Assembly: GCF_014649755.1 (NCBI RefSeq) | Contig: NZ_BMTQ01000004.1 | Location: 434,001-498,000, forward strand | From: Streptomyces litmocidini | GTDB lineage: Bacteria > Actinomycetota > Actinomycetes > Streptomycetales > Streptomycetaceae | Direction: 5' to 3' | Length of the DNA stretch: 64,000 nucleotides | Shown: piece by piece, positions 24,844 through 33,182 of the stretch | How positions within the stretch are numbered: the first letter of the stretch is position 1 | Layout of the letters: the number at the start of each line of letters is the position of its first letter | The notes under the pieces: generated by a model | The model's database searches: none | What the model was told of the DNA's origin: nothing | The model's input: the letters and a program-made list of their open reading frames with translations, nothing else | Program-made: the position numbers and the translations under genes

Positions 24844-26706
24844 TCAGAGATGGCGGCGTCGGGCGGTGACGTGCCGGTCGTACTCCTCGCGGGCCTTGAC
24901 CGCCGACGGGCGGGTCGAGATCTCGGCCACGGGCACATCCCACCACGCCTGGGCCGGGGGCGGGCCCGACACACTGTCTGCCGTTTCGGTCTCGACGTAG
25001 ACACATGTGGGATCCGTGGCCGCGCGGGCGTCCGCGAGGGCTTCTCGCAGGTCACGGATGGTGCGGGGGCGCAGGACGCGCATCCCGAGGGAGGCCGCGT
25101 TGGCGCCGAGGTCGACGGGGAGCGGGGGTCCGGTGAAGCTCCCGTCGTCGGCCCGCAGGCGGTAGTCGGTGCCGTACCGCTCGGCGCCGACGGCCTCGGA
25201 GAGACCGCCGATGGAGGCGTACCCGTGGTTCTGGAGGATCACCAGTCTGAGCGGGAGCCGTTCCTGCACGGCGGTGACGATCTCGGTGGGATTCATCAGG
25301 TACGTCCCGTCTCCGACGAGCGCCCAGACGGGCCGGCCGGGGTCGGCGAGGAGGACGCCGACGGCGGCGGGGATCTCGTAGCCCATGCAGGAGTAGCCGT
25401 ACTCGACGTGGTACTGCTCCGGGGAGCGGGTCCGCCACAGCTTGTGGAGGTCGCCGGGGAGCGAGCCTGCGGCGTTGATCAGGATGTCGCCCGCGTCCAC
25501 CAGGGTGTCGAGTACGCCGAGGACCTGGGTCTGGGTGGGGCGGGCGTCCTCGTCGGGGACGGCGTACGCGGCGTCGACGCGGGCCTCCCAGCGGAGCTTC
25601 TCCTCGGCGTACTCGTGGGCGTAGGGCGCGGGGACGTGGTGCTGCTCCAGGAGCGCGTGGAGCTGTTCGAGGCCCTCGCGGGCGTCGGCGACGAGCGGGA
25701 GCGCCGCCATCTTGTGGGAGTCGAAGGCGGCGATGTTGAGGTTGACGAACCGCACGCCGGGGTGGGCGAAGAGGGTGCCGGAGGCGGTGGTGAAGTCGGT
25801 CCAGCGGGTGCCGACGCCGATGACCAGGTCGGCGGTGCGGGCCAGGTGGTCGGCGACGGCGGTGCCGGTGTGGCCGATGCCGCCGACGTCCTGGGGGTGG
25901 TCGTGCGGCAGCGATCCCTTGCCGGCCTGGGTGGCGGCGACCGGGATTCCGGTCCGGGCGGCGAGGTCGGAGAGCGACTCCTCGGCCCCGCTGTACCGGA
26001 CGCCGCCGCCGGCGACGATCAGCGGGCGGGCGGCGCGGGCGATCGCCGTGGCCGCCGCGTCCAGTTCGTCCTCGTCCGGGGAGGGGCGGCGGACCCGCCA
26101 GATCCGCTCGGCGAAGAACTCCTCCGGCCAGTCGTACGCCTCCGCCTGGACGTCCTGGGGCAGGGCGAGGGTCACGGCGCCGGTCTCGGCGGGGTCGGCG
26201 AGGACCCGGGCGGCGGCGAGGGCGGCCGGGATCAGGGCCTCGGGGCGGGTGACCCGGTCGAAGTAGCGGGAGACGGGGCGGAGGCAGTCGTTGACGGAGA
26301 CGTCGCCCGCGTGGGGGAGTTGGAGCTGCTGGAGGACGGGGTCGGCGGGGCGGGTCGCGAAGGTGTCGCCGGGCAGCAGCAGGACGGGGAGGTGGTTGAT
26401 CGTGGCGAGGGCGGCGCCGGTGACGAGGTTGGTGGCGCCGGGGCCGATGGAGGTGGTGACGGCGTGCGCGGAGAGCCGGTTCGTCCGGCGGGCGTGGCCG
26501 ACGGCGGCGTGCACCATGGCCTGTTCGTTGCGGCCCTGGTGGAAGGGCATGTGTTCCTCTTCGACCAGGGCCTGGCCGATTCCGGCGACGTTGCCGTGGC
26601 CGAAGATGCCCCAGGTGGCGGCGATCAGCCGGTGGCGCGCGCCGTCGCGTTCCGTGTGCTGGGCGGCGAGGAAGCGGACGAGGGCCTGCGCGACGGTGAG
26701 CCTCAT
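24844..26706 (-). CDS. iolD: 3D-(3,5/4)-trihydroxycyclohexane-1,2-dione hydrolase
   Basis: A 620-residue thiamine-diphosphate enzyme that opens the cyclohexanedione ring of inositol breakdown to 5-deoxyglucuronate. 'GIFGHGNVAGIGQALVEE' and 'MPFHQGRNEQAMVHAAVG' (catalytic Glu 61) are specific to IolD. 'GVGTRWTDFTTASGTLF' belongs to the central domain and 'VGDGTYLMNPTEIVTAV' plus 'LVILQNHGYASIGGLS' is the ThDP motif. ATG at 26706 overlaps the iolB stop by 4 bp, so the genes are coupled. Confidence 0.94.
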   Translation of the reverse strand: MRLTVAQALVRFLAAQHTERDGARHRLIAATWGIFGHGNVAGIGQALVEEEHMPFHQGRNEQAMVHAAVGHARRTNRLSAHAVTTSIGPGATNLVTGAALATINHLPVLLLPGDTFATRPADPVLQQLQLPHAGDVSVNDCLRPVSRYFDRVTRPEALIPAALAAARVLADPAETGAVTLALPQDVQAEAYDWPEEFFAERIWRVRRPSPDEDELDAAATAIARAARPLIVAGGGVRYSGAEESLSDLAARTGIPVAATQAGKGSLPHDHPQDVGGIGHTGTAVADHLARTADLVIGVGTRWTDFTTASGTLFAHPGVRFVNLNIAAFDSHKMAALPLVADAREGLEQLHALLEQHHVPAPYAHEYAEEKLRWEARVDAAYAVPDEDARPTQTQVLGVLDTLVDAGDILINAAGSLPGDLHKLWRTRSPEQYHVEYGYSCMGYEIPAAVGVLLADPGRPVWALVGDGTYLMNPTEIVTAVQERLPLRLVILQNHGYASIGGLSEAVGAERYGTDYRLRADDGSFTGPPLPVDLGANAASLGMRVLRPRTIRDLREALADARAATDPTCVYVETETADSVSGPPPAQAWWDVPVAEISTRPSAVKAREEYDRHVTARRRHL

Positions 26707-27515
26707 GCGTATCCCTCCGTGTGGTCGGGGTGGAAGCAGATCTTCCACTCCCGTTCGGGGCCGGGGCCCGCCATGACGTTGAGGTAGTAGAGGTCGTGTC
26801 CCGGCTGGGCGACGGAGGGGCCGTGCCAGCCGTCGGGGACGAGGACCGCGTCGCCGCCCCGGACCTCGGCGAGGAGTTCGGCGCCGCCGGGCCGGGAGGG
26901 CGAGATCCGCTGGTAGGCGAGGCCGCCCGGACCGTCGATCTCGTAGTAGTAGATCTCCTCCAGGACGGACTCGGCGCCCGGGCGGTGCTCGTCGTGCTTG
27001 TGCGGCGGGTAGGAGGACCAGTTCCCGCCGGGCGTGACGACCTCGACGGCGATGAGCCGGTCGCAGGCGAAGGCGTCGGCCGAGGCGAAGTTCCGCACCC
27101 GGCGGGAACGGTTCCCGCTCCCCCGGGTCTCGACGGGAACCTCCGGCGCGGGGCCGTAGCGGGCGGGGAGTCGTCGCTCGCACTTCGCTCCTGCCAAAGC
27201 GAAGCGGCCTCCCGCGCCGGAGGCGATCTGGGCGTGGGCGTCGCGGGGCACGTAGGCGAAGTCGCTCGCCCCGTCGAACACGCTCGCGCGGCCCAGGAGT
27301 TCGATGGTCTCGCCGTCGACGCGCACGCTACAGGCACCGGAGAGGGGAAGCACGACCCATTCGGAATCCCCGCTCCCGAAGGAGTGGATCTCCCCCGGTC
27401 CGAGGACGAGGACCCGCAGCGCGGAGTACGCCCATCCGGCCCGTCCGGGGTCGATGTCGACGGCGTACGGGCCGTGAGCGGCGGTCCCGGCGGGGAGGTG
27501 GAGGCGTGTTTCCAT
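26703..27515 (-). CDS. iolB: 5-deoxy-glucuronate isomerase
   Basis: A 270-residue bicupin that converts 5-deoxyglucuronate to 2-deoxy-5-keto-gluconate. 'SYPPHKHDEHRPGAESVLEEIYYYE' region carries the His/Glu metal ligands of IolB, followed by 'VLVPDGWHGPSVAQPGHDLYYLNVMAGP'-type sequence split across blades. N-terminal 'GWAYSALRVLVLGPGE' also fits. ATG at 27515, 9 bp after the iolC stop. Confidence 0.92.
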   Translation of the reverse strand: METRLHLPAGTAAHGPYAVDIDPGRAGWAYSALRVLVLGPGEIHSFGSGDSEWVVLPLSGACSVRVDGETIELLGRASVFDGASDFAYVPRDAHAQIASGAGGRFALAGAKCERRLPARYGPAPEVPVETRGSGNRSRRVRNFASADAFACDRLIAVEVVTPGGNWSSYPPHKHDEHRPGAESVLEEIYYYEIDGPGGLAYQRISPSRPGGAELLAEVRGGDAVLVPDGWHGPSVAQPGHDLYYLNVMAGPGPEREWKICFHPDHTEGYA

Positions 27516-27524
27516 GACCGTTCC

Positions 27525-28502
27525 CTACCCCTTCCGCGGGAGCGTTCCCGTGCCCGCCGCGAGGGCTTCGGCGATCTCCGCGGCGTCCGGCATGGCGGAG
27601 GAGCAGGCGAGGCGGCCCGCGACGATCGCACCGGCGGCGTTCGCGTGGCGCAGGACCGTGCCGAGGTCCCGGCCGGCGAGCAGTCCGTGGACGAGCGCCC
27701 CGCCGAAGGCGTCGCCCGCGCCGAGCCCGTTGACGACCTCGACCGGCAGCGGCGGCACCTCGGCGCGGGTCCCGTCGGCGGCGAGCGCGAGGACACCCGC
27801 GGGGCCCTGCTTGACGACGGCGAGCCGGACCGCGCCGGTCGCGAGGAGGGCGCGGGCGGCGGCCTCCGGCTCCCGTTCACCGGTGGCGACCTCGCACTCG
27901 TCGAGGTTGCCGACGGCGACGGTCGCGTGCCGCAGCGCCTCGGCGTAGTACGGGCGGGCCGCCGCCGGGTCCGTCCAGAACATCGGCCGCCAGTCCAGGT
28001 CGAGGACCGTCGTCGCCCGGCCGGACCGGGCCCGCAGCGCCTCCAGCGTCGCGGTGCGGCTGGGTTCGGCGCACAGGCCGGTGCCGGTCGCCCAGAGGAC
28101 GCGGGCGGCGCGGATCGCGTCGAGGTCCAGCTCGTGCGCCCGGATCTCCAGGTCGGGGGCGCGGGGGCGGCGGTAGAAGTACAGCGGGAAGTCGTCGGGC
28201 GGGAAGAGGGCGCAGAAGGTGACGGGGGTGGGGTGCTCGGGGACCTCGGTCACCCAGCGGTCGTCCACGTCGAAGCCCTTGAGCTCGCGGCGCAGGTAGG
28301 TGCCGAAGGGGTCGGCGCCGGTGCGGGAGACGAGCGCGGTGCGGCGGCCGAGGCGGGCGGAGGCGACGGCGACGTTGGCCGCGGAGCCGCCGAGGAACTT
28401 GCGGAAGGTCTCGACCCGGTCGAGTCCGACGCCGGTCTGGAGGGGGTAGAGGTCCACGCCGAGGCGTCCCATGGTGATCAGGTCGTACGGCTCCGTCTCC
28501 AC
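27525..28502 (-). CDS. iolC: 5-dehydro-2-deoxygluconokinase (PfkB family)
   Basis: A 325-residue sugar kinase that phosphorylates 2-deoxy-5-keto-gluconate. 'ITMGRLGVDLYPLQTGVGL' and 'FRKFLGGSAANVAVASARLG' are IolC-type PfkB motif 1, and 'NGLGAGDAFGGALVHGLL' is motif 2 with catalytic Asp. First gene of the operon iolC-iolB-iolD-mmsA. Transcription probably starts at the promoter at 28543-28572, next to a perfect palindrome. No iolE, iolG, iolJ or transporter gene lies in the window, so the pathway is completed elsewhere. Confidence 0.93.
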   Translation of the reverse strand: METEPYDLITMGRLGVDLYPLQTGVGLDRVETFRKFLGGSAANVAVASARLGRRTALVSRTGADPFGTYLRRELKGFDVDDRWVTEVPEHPTPVTFCALFPPDDFPLYFYRRPRAPDLEIRAHELDLDAIRAARVLWATGTGLCAEPSRTATLEALRARSGRATTVLDLDWRPMFWTDPAAARPYYAEALRHATVAVGNLDECEVATGEREPEAAARALLATGAVRLAVVKQGPAGVLALAADGTRAEVPPLPVEVVNGLGAGDAFGGALVHGLLAGRDLGTVLRHANAAGAIVAGRLACSSAMPDAAEIAEALAAGTGTLPRKG

Positions 28503-28542
28503 GCGCCACCTCTCGGTCGGGCCGCCGTCGGCTCCGCATCCA

Positions 28543-28572
28543 GGTCTAGCCGTCCGCCGGGAGGCGTGTCAA
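28543..28572 (-). promoter_or_regulatory. Putative promoter of the iol operon
   Basis: On the minus strand TTGACA (28572-28567) and TAGACC (28548-28543) are 18 bp apart. The -35 is a perfect match and the -10 a partial one. It lies about 40-70 bp before the iolC start and directly next to the palindrome at 28577-28588. Confidence 0.6.
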
Positions 28573-28576
28573 CGAT

Positions 28577-28588
28577 ATGTCCGGACAT
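28577..28588. promoter_or_regulatory. Perfect 12-bp palindrome, probable operator of the iol operon
   Basis: ATGTCCGGACAT is a perfect palindrome 4 bp upstream of the iolC -35 hexamer. A second CGGAC/GTCCG dyad lies at 28590-28604. The form (GTC and GAC half-sites around a central CG) is like GntR-family operators. Inositol operons are commonly GntR- or LacI-controlled; the regulator is not in this window. Confidence 0.6.
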
Positions 28589-28947
28589 TCGGACGACCGG
28601 TCCGCACCGCTCCCGGCTGACGGAGCGTCCGGGGCGGGCGGTGCGCGAGCGGTGCGGGCTGCGCACGACGGGTGCGACCCGGCGCATACCCCGCCGACCA
28701 GGGGTGACGCACGCGGACACACCGGTGGGCGCGTGTGCCGCTTCCGTCACACGGGTCCCGGCGCCGTCACACATGTCTCCGTTACGCGGGCTTCGCGTCA
28801 CAGGCGTCCGACAGCCGCTCCCCTCCCGTCGGGAGGGGCGTTGCACCGGGCACAGGCTGATGGATCGCTTGATCGCAACCGCCCGCCCGCAGCGCCCCCG
28901 AACGGCACCCCCGCCGCCGCTGCGCGGCGCGCAGGGAGGTACCGGGC
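28589..28947. other. Upstream region shared by iolC and a small HTH gene
   Basis: About 360 bp without a gene. It holds a perfect 8-bp hairpin with 3-nt loop (28820-28838, CCCCTCCC/GGGAGGGG) about 110 bp before the small HTH gene, which could be a leader structure or a relic terminator. Otherwise I see nothing recognisable. Confidence 0.5.
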
Positions 28948-29145
28948 ATGACGGACAGAAGGCTCTGGTCGTACAAGGACATCGCGGCGCACATCCGGGT
29001 GCAGCCCGACACGGTCCGCTCCTACCGGAAGCACGGGCTTCTCCCACCGCCGGACCAGGTGGAGTCGGGCAAGCCCTACTGGTACGCGGACACGATCCGC
29101 GCCTGGGTCGCGAGCCGTCCCGGCAACCGGGCCCGCCGCGACTGA
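28948..29145 (+). CDS. Small AlpA/MerR-like helix-turn-helix protein
   Basis: A 65-residue protein: 'LWSYKDIAAHIRVQPDTVRSYRKHGLLPPPDQ' is the winged-helix segment of MerR/AlpA/excisionase-type proteins, followed by 'KPYWYADTIRAWVASRPG', the usual wing plus terminal helix. There is no effector domain, so it acts only as a DNA-binding protein. ATG at 28948 follows GGGAGG. No integrase or phage genes surround it, so an excisionase role is not supported; small solo proteins of this type are common in streptomycete genomes. Confidence 0.8.
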   Translation: MTDRRLWSYKDIAAHIRVQPDTVRSYRKHGLLPPPDQVESGKPYWYADTIRAWVASRPGNRARRD

Positions 29146-29153
29146 CCCGCCCG

Positions 29154-29194
29154 CCCGGAGAGGGCCCCGGCCGTGGGCCGGGGCCCTCTCCGGG
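29154..29194. terminator. Bidirectional terminator, 19-bp perfect stem
   Basis: Arms 29154-29172 and 29176-29194 are perfect complements with loop GTG. The hairpin fills the 50 bp between the stop of the small HTH gene (29145) and that of the convergent propeller gene (29196). Confidence 0.85.
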
Positions 29195-29195
29195 C

Positions 29196-30494
29196 TCAGG
29201 CGAGCAGGTCGTAGACGTTCCAGCCCCGGCCGCCGGGCCGGGGGTGGTACGGCTCGCTCTTGCCGTCGAACCGCACCACGCCGTAGACCACGAGCCCGCC
29301 GTCCCCGGTCCGGGCCACGAGGGACGGATCTCCGCCGTACGCGAGGGAGCCGATCAGGCCCGTCCCGGCCAGGGCGGTGTAGACGTTCCAGCCGCCGCCG
29401 ACGGCACGGCGGGGCACGAAGGGCACGGCCGGGTCCCGGCCGTCGGCCTTCTCGTAGCGCCACTGCCGGCCGTCCGGGGTGTGGGCGATCAGCCCGTCCC
29501 CGAAGGCGACGATGCTCCGGTACGCGTTCCAGCCGCCGCCGACCCGCACCCGGAGCCCGAACGGCCGCGTGGCCAGGCCGGTCCCCGGATAGCGCCAGAG
29601 GACGCCGTCCCGGTCGCGGGCGTACAGGTCGCCGCCGGGCAGTCCGACGAGGCTCGTGTACGCGTTCCAGCCGCCGCCGACCCGCCGACGCGGTTCGAAG
29701 GGGGCGCCCTCCCGTCCGCTGCCCCGGTAGTACCAGAGCACGCCGGCCCGGTCGCGGGCCACGAGGTCGCCGTCGCCCGCGGCGGTCGTGCGGTCGAGCT
29801 TGGTGAGCGCGGTGTACGCGTTCCAGCCGCCGCCGACCCGTTTGCGCGGCTTCAGCGGGATGTCGTGGCGGCCGGTGGCGTCGTACTGCCAGAGGACGCC
29901 GTCCCGGTCGCGGGCGTGCAGCGAGGTCCGGAGCCAGGCCTCCGGGGTCCCCTCCTCGAAGACGAAGGCCAGTTCGCCCTGCGCGACGACCGTGCCGGCC
30001 GTGTCGCGCAGGTCGACGACGGTGGAGATGCGGCCGAACCGGGCGAAGTCCGAGCCGACGTCCATGGTGACGGCGTACGTGACGGTGGGGGCGCCGGCGG
30101 GCACGTGGGCGGCGGGCAGGTCGAACAGCAGCCAGGTGCCGTCGACCGTCTCCGGATCGGGCGAGTCCCAGGCGCAGGGCGCGAAGGCCCCGCCGTCGAC
30201 CGCGCAGGTCGAGGTGACCCGCAGGCCGGGCCGGTCCCCCGGGGCTGCGTGGGGGGCCTGGAAGGCGAGGCGCCGTCCCGGGATCGCCCCGGCGAAGCCG
30301 GGCGGCAGGGTGACGGTGAGCCGGGTGGTGACGGGCCCCTCCTCGCCGGCCGGCACGATGAGCGGGCCGCCCTCCTGGACGAGGGTGCCGGGCGCGGGCG
30401 CGGCGGCGGCCGTGGCGGCCCCGCCGGCCAGGGCGGAGGAGGCGAGGGCGAGGGCGAGGCCCGCCGTGACGAGGACTCTGCGCAGCTGTCTCAT
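29196..30494 (-). CDS. Secreted tachylectin-like propeller protein, paralogue 1
   Basis: A 432-residue exported protein. Signal peptide at residues 1-33, then an N-terminal beta-sandwich-like domain to about 195 ('GTLVQEGGPLIVPAGEEGPV', 'STCAVDGGAFAPCAW' with a likely disulfide), then five repeats of about 47 residues. The repeat core is 'ARDRDGVLWQY' followed by 'RVGGGWNAYTAL'. This 'D-G-x-L-W' plus 'G-G-W-N-x-Y' pattern matches tachylectin-2-type five-bladed propellers, which bind N-acetyl sugars. Last of three tandem paralogues behind an MMPL gene; 32-bp gap from paralogue 2. Carbohydrate binding is inferred only from the repeat type. Confidence 0.82.
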   Translation of the reverse strand: MRQLRRVLVTAGLALALASSALAGGAATAAAAPAPGTLVQEGGPLIVPAGEEGPVTTRLTVTLPPGFAGAIPGRRLAFQAPHAAPGDRPGLRVTSTCAVDGGAFAPCAWDSPDPETVDGTWLLFDLPAAHVPAGAPTVTYAVTMDVGSDFARFGRISTVVDLRDTAGTVVAQGELAFVFEEGTPEAWLRTSLHARDRDGVLWQYDATGRHDIPLKPRKRVGGGWNAYTALTKLDRTTAAGDGDLVARDRAGVLWYYRGSGREGAPFEPRRRVGGGWNAYTSLVGLPGGDLYARDRDGVLWRYPGTGLATRPFGLRVRVGGGWNAYRSIVAFGDGLIAHTPDGRQWRYEKADGRDPAVPFVPRRAVGGGWNVYTALAGTGLIGSLAYGGDPSLVARTGDGGLVVYGVVRFDGKSEPYHPRPGGRGWNVYDLLA

Positions 30495-30526
30495 GGCGTT
30501 TCCCCCGGGCTTCCGTCGGGCTTCGG

Positions 30527-31825
30527 TCAGAGGAGGGTGTCGTAGGTGTTCCAGCCCCGGCCGACCGCCGTCCGGGTCGCGCCGGGCACTCCGTCGTGGT
30601 CGCCCTCGTACAGCCAGAGCCGGCCGTCGCGGTCGCGGGCCAGGAGGTCCGGGGAGGTGTGGAAGCCCAGGTCGCCGGTGCCGACGAGGGCCGTGTAGAC
30701 GTTCCAGCCGCCGCCGACGCGGCGGCGCGGATCCAGCGGGACGGCGGGGTCGGAGGACCGGCTCGACCGGTACGACCAGAGCACGCCGCCGGTGTCCCTG
30801 GCCAGGACGGTCGAGTCGAGGAAGGTGGAGGAGGTGAGGGAGGTGTACGCGTTCCAGCCGCCGCCGACGCGGACGCGGGGGGCGAAGGGGGCGGAGAGCG
30901 GGGCGTCGGCGGCACGCCGGTAGTGCCACAGGACGCCGTCCCGGTCGCGGGCGAGGAGCCCGGTGGAGATGCCGGTGAGGGAGGTGTACGCGTTCCACCC
31001 GCCGCCGATCCGCACGCGCGGCCGGAAGGGGGCGGAGAGGTCGCCGGAGCCCCGGTAGTACCAGAGGACGCCGTCGGCGTCGCGGGCCACAAGGTCGCCC
31101 CTGCCGTCGGCGGTCGGCGTGTCGAGCCGGGTGAGCGCGGTGTAGGCGCCCCAGCCGCCGCCGACCCGCTGCCGGGGCCTGAGGGGCGTCGCCGCCTTGC
31201 CCGTGCCCTCGTACTGCCAGAGCACTCCGCTCCGGTCCCGGGCGTGCAGCACCGTGCGGTAGTGGGCCTCGGGGGTGCCGGGGTGGAACGCGAACCCGGC
31301 CCGGCCCGTGGCGATCCGGTGGCCCGTCGCGTCGGTGACGTCGAAGGAGCCGGAGAGGGGCTGGTCGTCCCCCGCCCACGAGTCGGCGTCGACGCGGACG
31401 GCGTAGGTGAGGAAGGGGGCGGCCTGGGTGCCCGGGAGGGCCAGGCCCTCGCCCCCGTAGGGGCAGTCGGCGAACGCGCCGCCGTTCACGGAGCAGGACC
31501 AGCTCTTGCCGTACAGCTCGGCGGGGAGGTGGTCGTCGGAGCCGGGGGGCGGCCAGGTGAGGCCGGACAGGAGCAGCCGGGCCTTCACGGTGCCGGTGGT
31601 TCCGGCGGGCAGCGCGGCCCGGAAGTACGTGGTGGCGGGCCCCTCCTCGCCTGCGGGAACGCGGAGCGTGCCGTCCCGTTGCACGACGGTGCCGGGGGTC
31701 TGCTCGGACGCGGCGGGCGCCGCGAGGGGCGCGGCGAGTGCCGTCGCCCCTCCGGCGGCCGGGGGAACCAGAGCGGCGAGCAGGGCGCTCGCCGCGACCA
31801 GGAACGTGCGCGTGGTGTGTCTCAT
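30527..31825 (-). CDS. Secreted tachylectin-like propeller protein, paralogue 2
   Basis: A 432-residue paralogue with the same layout: signal peptide 'RTFLVAASALLAALVPPAAGG', the N-terminal domain ('GTVVQRDGTLRVPAGEEGPAT', Cys pair in 'WSCSVNGGAFADCPY'), then five repeats with cores 'LHARDRSGVLWQYEGTG', 'LVARDADGVLWYYRGSG', 'LLARDRDGVLWHYRRA', 'VLARDTGGVLWSYRS' and 'LLARDRDGRLWLYEGD', each ending in 'G-G-W-x-x-Y' or 'RGWNTYDTLL'. Regular blades suggest a functional propeller. 28-bp gap from paralogue 3. Confidence 0.82.
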   Translation of the reverse strand: MRHTTRTFLVAASALLAALVPPAAGGATALAAPLAAPAASEQTPGTVVQRDGTLRVPAGEEGPATTYFRAALPAGTTGTVKARLLLSGLTWPPPGSDDHLPAELYGKSWSCSVNGGAFADCPYGGEGLALPGTQAAPFLTYAVRVDADSWAGDDQPLSGSFDVTDATGHRIATGRAGFAFHPGTPEAHYRTVLHARDRSGVLWQYEGTGKAATPLRPRQRVGGGWGAYTALTRLDTPTADGRGDLVARDADGVLWYYRGSGDLSAPFRPRVRIGGGWNAYTSLTGISTGLLARDRDGVLWHYRRAADAPLSAPFAPRVRVGGGWNAYTSLTSSTFLDSTVLARDTGGVLWSYRSSRSSDPAVPLDPRRRVGGGWNVYTALVGTGDLGFHTSPDLLARDRDGRLWLYEGDHDGVPGATRTAVGRGWNTYDTLL

Positions 31826-31853
31826 GGCTCCCCCGGGTGTCCCGTCAGATCGT

Positions 31854-33161
31854 TCAGAGGACGATGTCGTAGATGTTCCAGCCGTGGCCGACCTTGGTGC
31901 GGGTCGTCGGGACGTACCCGAAGCCGGACGTCCTGCCCTGGTAGACGTAGACGTCGCCACCGGTGGTGCGGGCGAGGAGGTCGAGGTGGTTCCAGCGGCC
32001 GAGGTCCCCGGTGCCGGCGAGCGCGTCGTAGACGTTCCAGCCGCCGCCGACCTTCGCCCGCGCGTCGAACGGCTTGCTCGACGACGGCGCGACGGTGCGG
32101 GAGTTGTACTTCCACAGGACGCCGGCCGCGTCACGGGCGACCAGGCCGTCGGCGTATCCGCTGATCCGCGTGTAGACGTTCCAGCCGCCGCCGACGCGCA
32201 CGCGCGGCTGGAACGTGGTCCGGCCCTCGCGGACGTAGTTCCACAGGACGCCGTCCTTGTCGCGGGCGACCAGGCCGTGGCCGTCGGCCGCGATGGCGGT
32301 GTAGACGTTCCAGCCGCCGCCGACGCGCACGCGGGTCCTGAAGGGGGCGTCCGGGTTGCCGGAGCCCTGGTAGTACCAGAGGACGCCGTCCTTGTCGCGG
32401 GCGACGACGTCGCCCTGCCCGGACGCGGTGGCGCGGCCGACGGGAACGATCGCGGTGTACGCGCCCCAGCCGCCGCCGACGCGCTTGCGCGCCGTCAGCT
32501 TGCCGTCGGCGCTGCCGGTCGCCTCGTACCGCCACAGGACGCCGGCCTTGTCGCGGGCGTGGACCGCGCCGCGGAGGGCCGCCTCGGGGGTGCCGAGGAC
32601 GACGTCGACGCCGGCGGTGCCCTGCGAGACCACGGTCCCCCGGGCGTCCCTCAGCGTCACCGACAGGTCGAACGAGCCGAACCACCGGTCGGCGGACGAC
32701 ATGTCGAACGTCACCGCGTAGTTCAGGGTGGTCCTGGCCTCGACGGCGGGGAGGTCGGCGACGATCGGCTCCTCCTCGCCGCCGTCGACCGGTCGCCACG
32801 TCAGGGGCGTCGGGGCGGACCCGTCCACCGACGAGGTCGTCACCATCCCCGCCGCGACGCGATCCGGCGTGGTGCCGCCGCCGGGCCACGTCGAGCGGGG
32901 CTTGGCGAGCCCGAGCGTCGCCGTCACCGGGCCGGTCACTCCGGCGGGCAGGGAGGCGCGGAGACGGACGGTCCCCGGGCCCTCTTCACCGGCCCACACC
33001 TTCGTCCGGCCGCCGTCCTGGACCACCGTGCCCGGTTCCACGGCGGCCTCCGCCCGGTTCACCGCCGGCGCGGCCGCGGCCGCCGCTCCCCCGAGCGCCA
33101 CCGGTGCGATGCCGGCGACGAGGGCCGTCGCCAGAACCAGGCCCACACGCATACGTGCCAC
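31854..33161 (-). CDS. Secreted tachylectin-like propeller protein, paralogue 3
   Basis: A 435-residue paralogue, first of the three to be transcribed. Start taken at GTG 33161, which has GGGGGA 7 nt upstream; ATG 33152 is the alternative. Signal peptide 'VGLVLATALVAGIAPVALGG', then 'GTVVQDGGRTKVWAGEEGPG', then five repeats ('VHARDKAGVLWRYEATG', 'VVARDKDGVLWYYQGSG', 'LVARDKDGVLWNYVREG', 'LVARDAAGVLWKYNS', 'LLARTTGGDVYVYQG'), final 'GHGWNIYDIVL'. It lacks the N-terminal Cys pair of the other two. The gene starts only 21 bp after the MMPL stop, so co-transcription is very likely. Confidence 0.82.
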   Translation of the reverse strand: MARMRVGLVLATALVAGIAPVALGGAAAAAAPAVNRAEAAVEPGTVVQDGGRTKVWAGEEGPGTVRLRASLPAGVTGPVTATLGLAKPRSTWPGGGTTPDRVAAGMVTTSSVDGSAPTPLTWRPVDGGEEEPIVADLPAVEARTTLNYAVTFDMSSADRWFGSFDLSVTLRDARGTVVSQGTAGVDVVLGTPEAALRGAVHARDKAGVLWRYEATGSADGKLTARKRVGGGWGAYTAIVPVGRATASGQGDVVARDKDGVLWYYQGSGNPDAPFRTRVRVGGGWNVYTAIAADGHGLVARDKDGVLWNYVREGRTTFQPRVRVGGGWNVYTRISGYADGLVARDAAGVLWKYNSRTVAPSSSKPFDARAKVGGGWNVYDALAGTGDLGRWNHLDLLARTTGGDVYVYQGRTSGFGYVPTTRTKVGHGWNIYDIVL

Positions 33162-33182
33162 GAAATCCCCCAGATTTGCATG

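Noticed and set aside
28820..28838. Hairpin before the small HTH gene as an iol terminator
   Set aside because: It lies upstream of both divergent genes, so it ends neither transcript; left as an unexplained dyad.
28948..29145. Excisionase of an integrated element
   Set aside because: No integrase, attachment-site repeat or phage gene is visible nearby.
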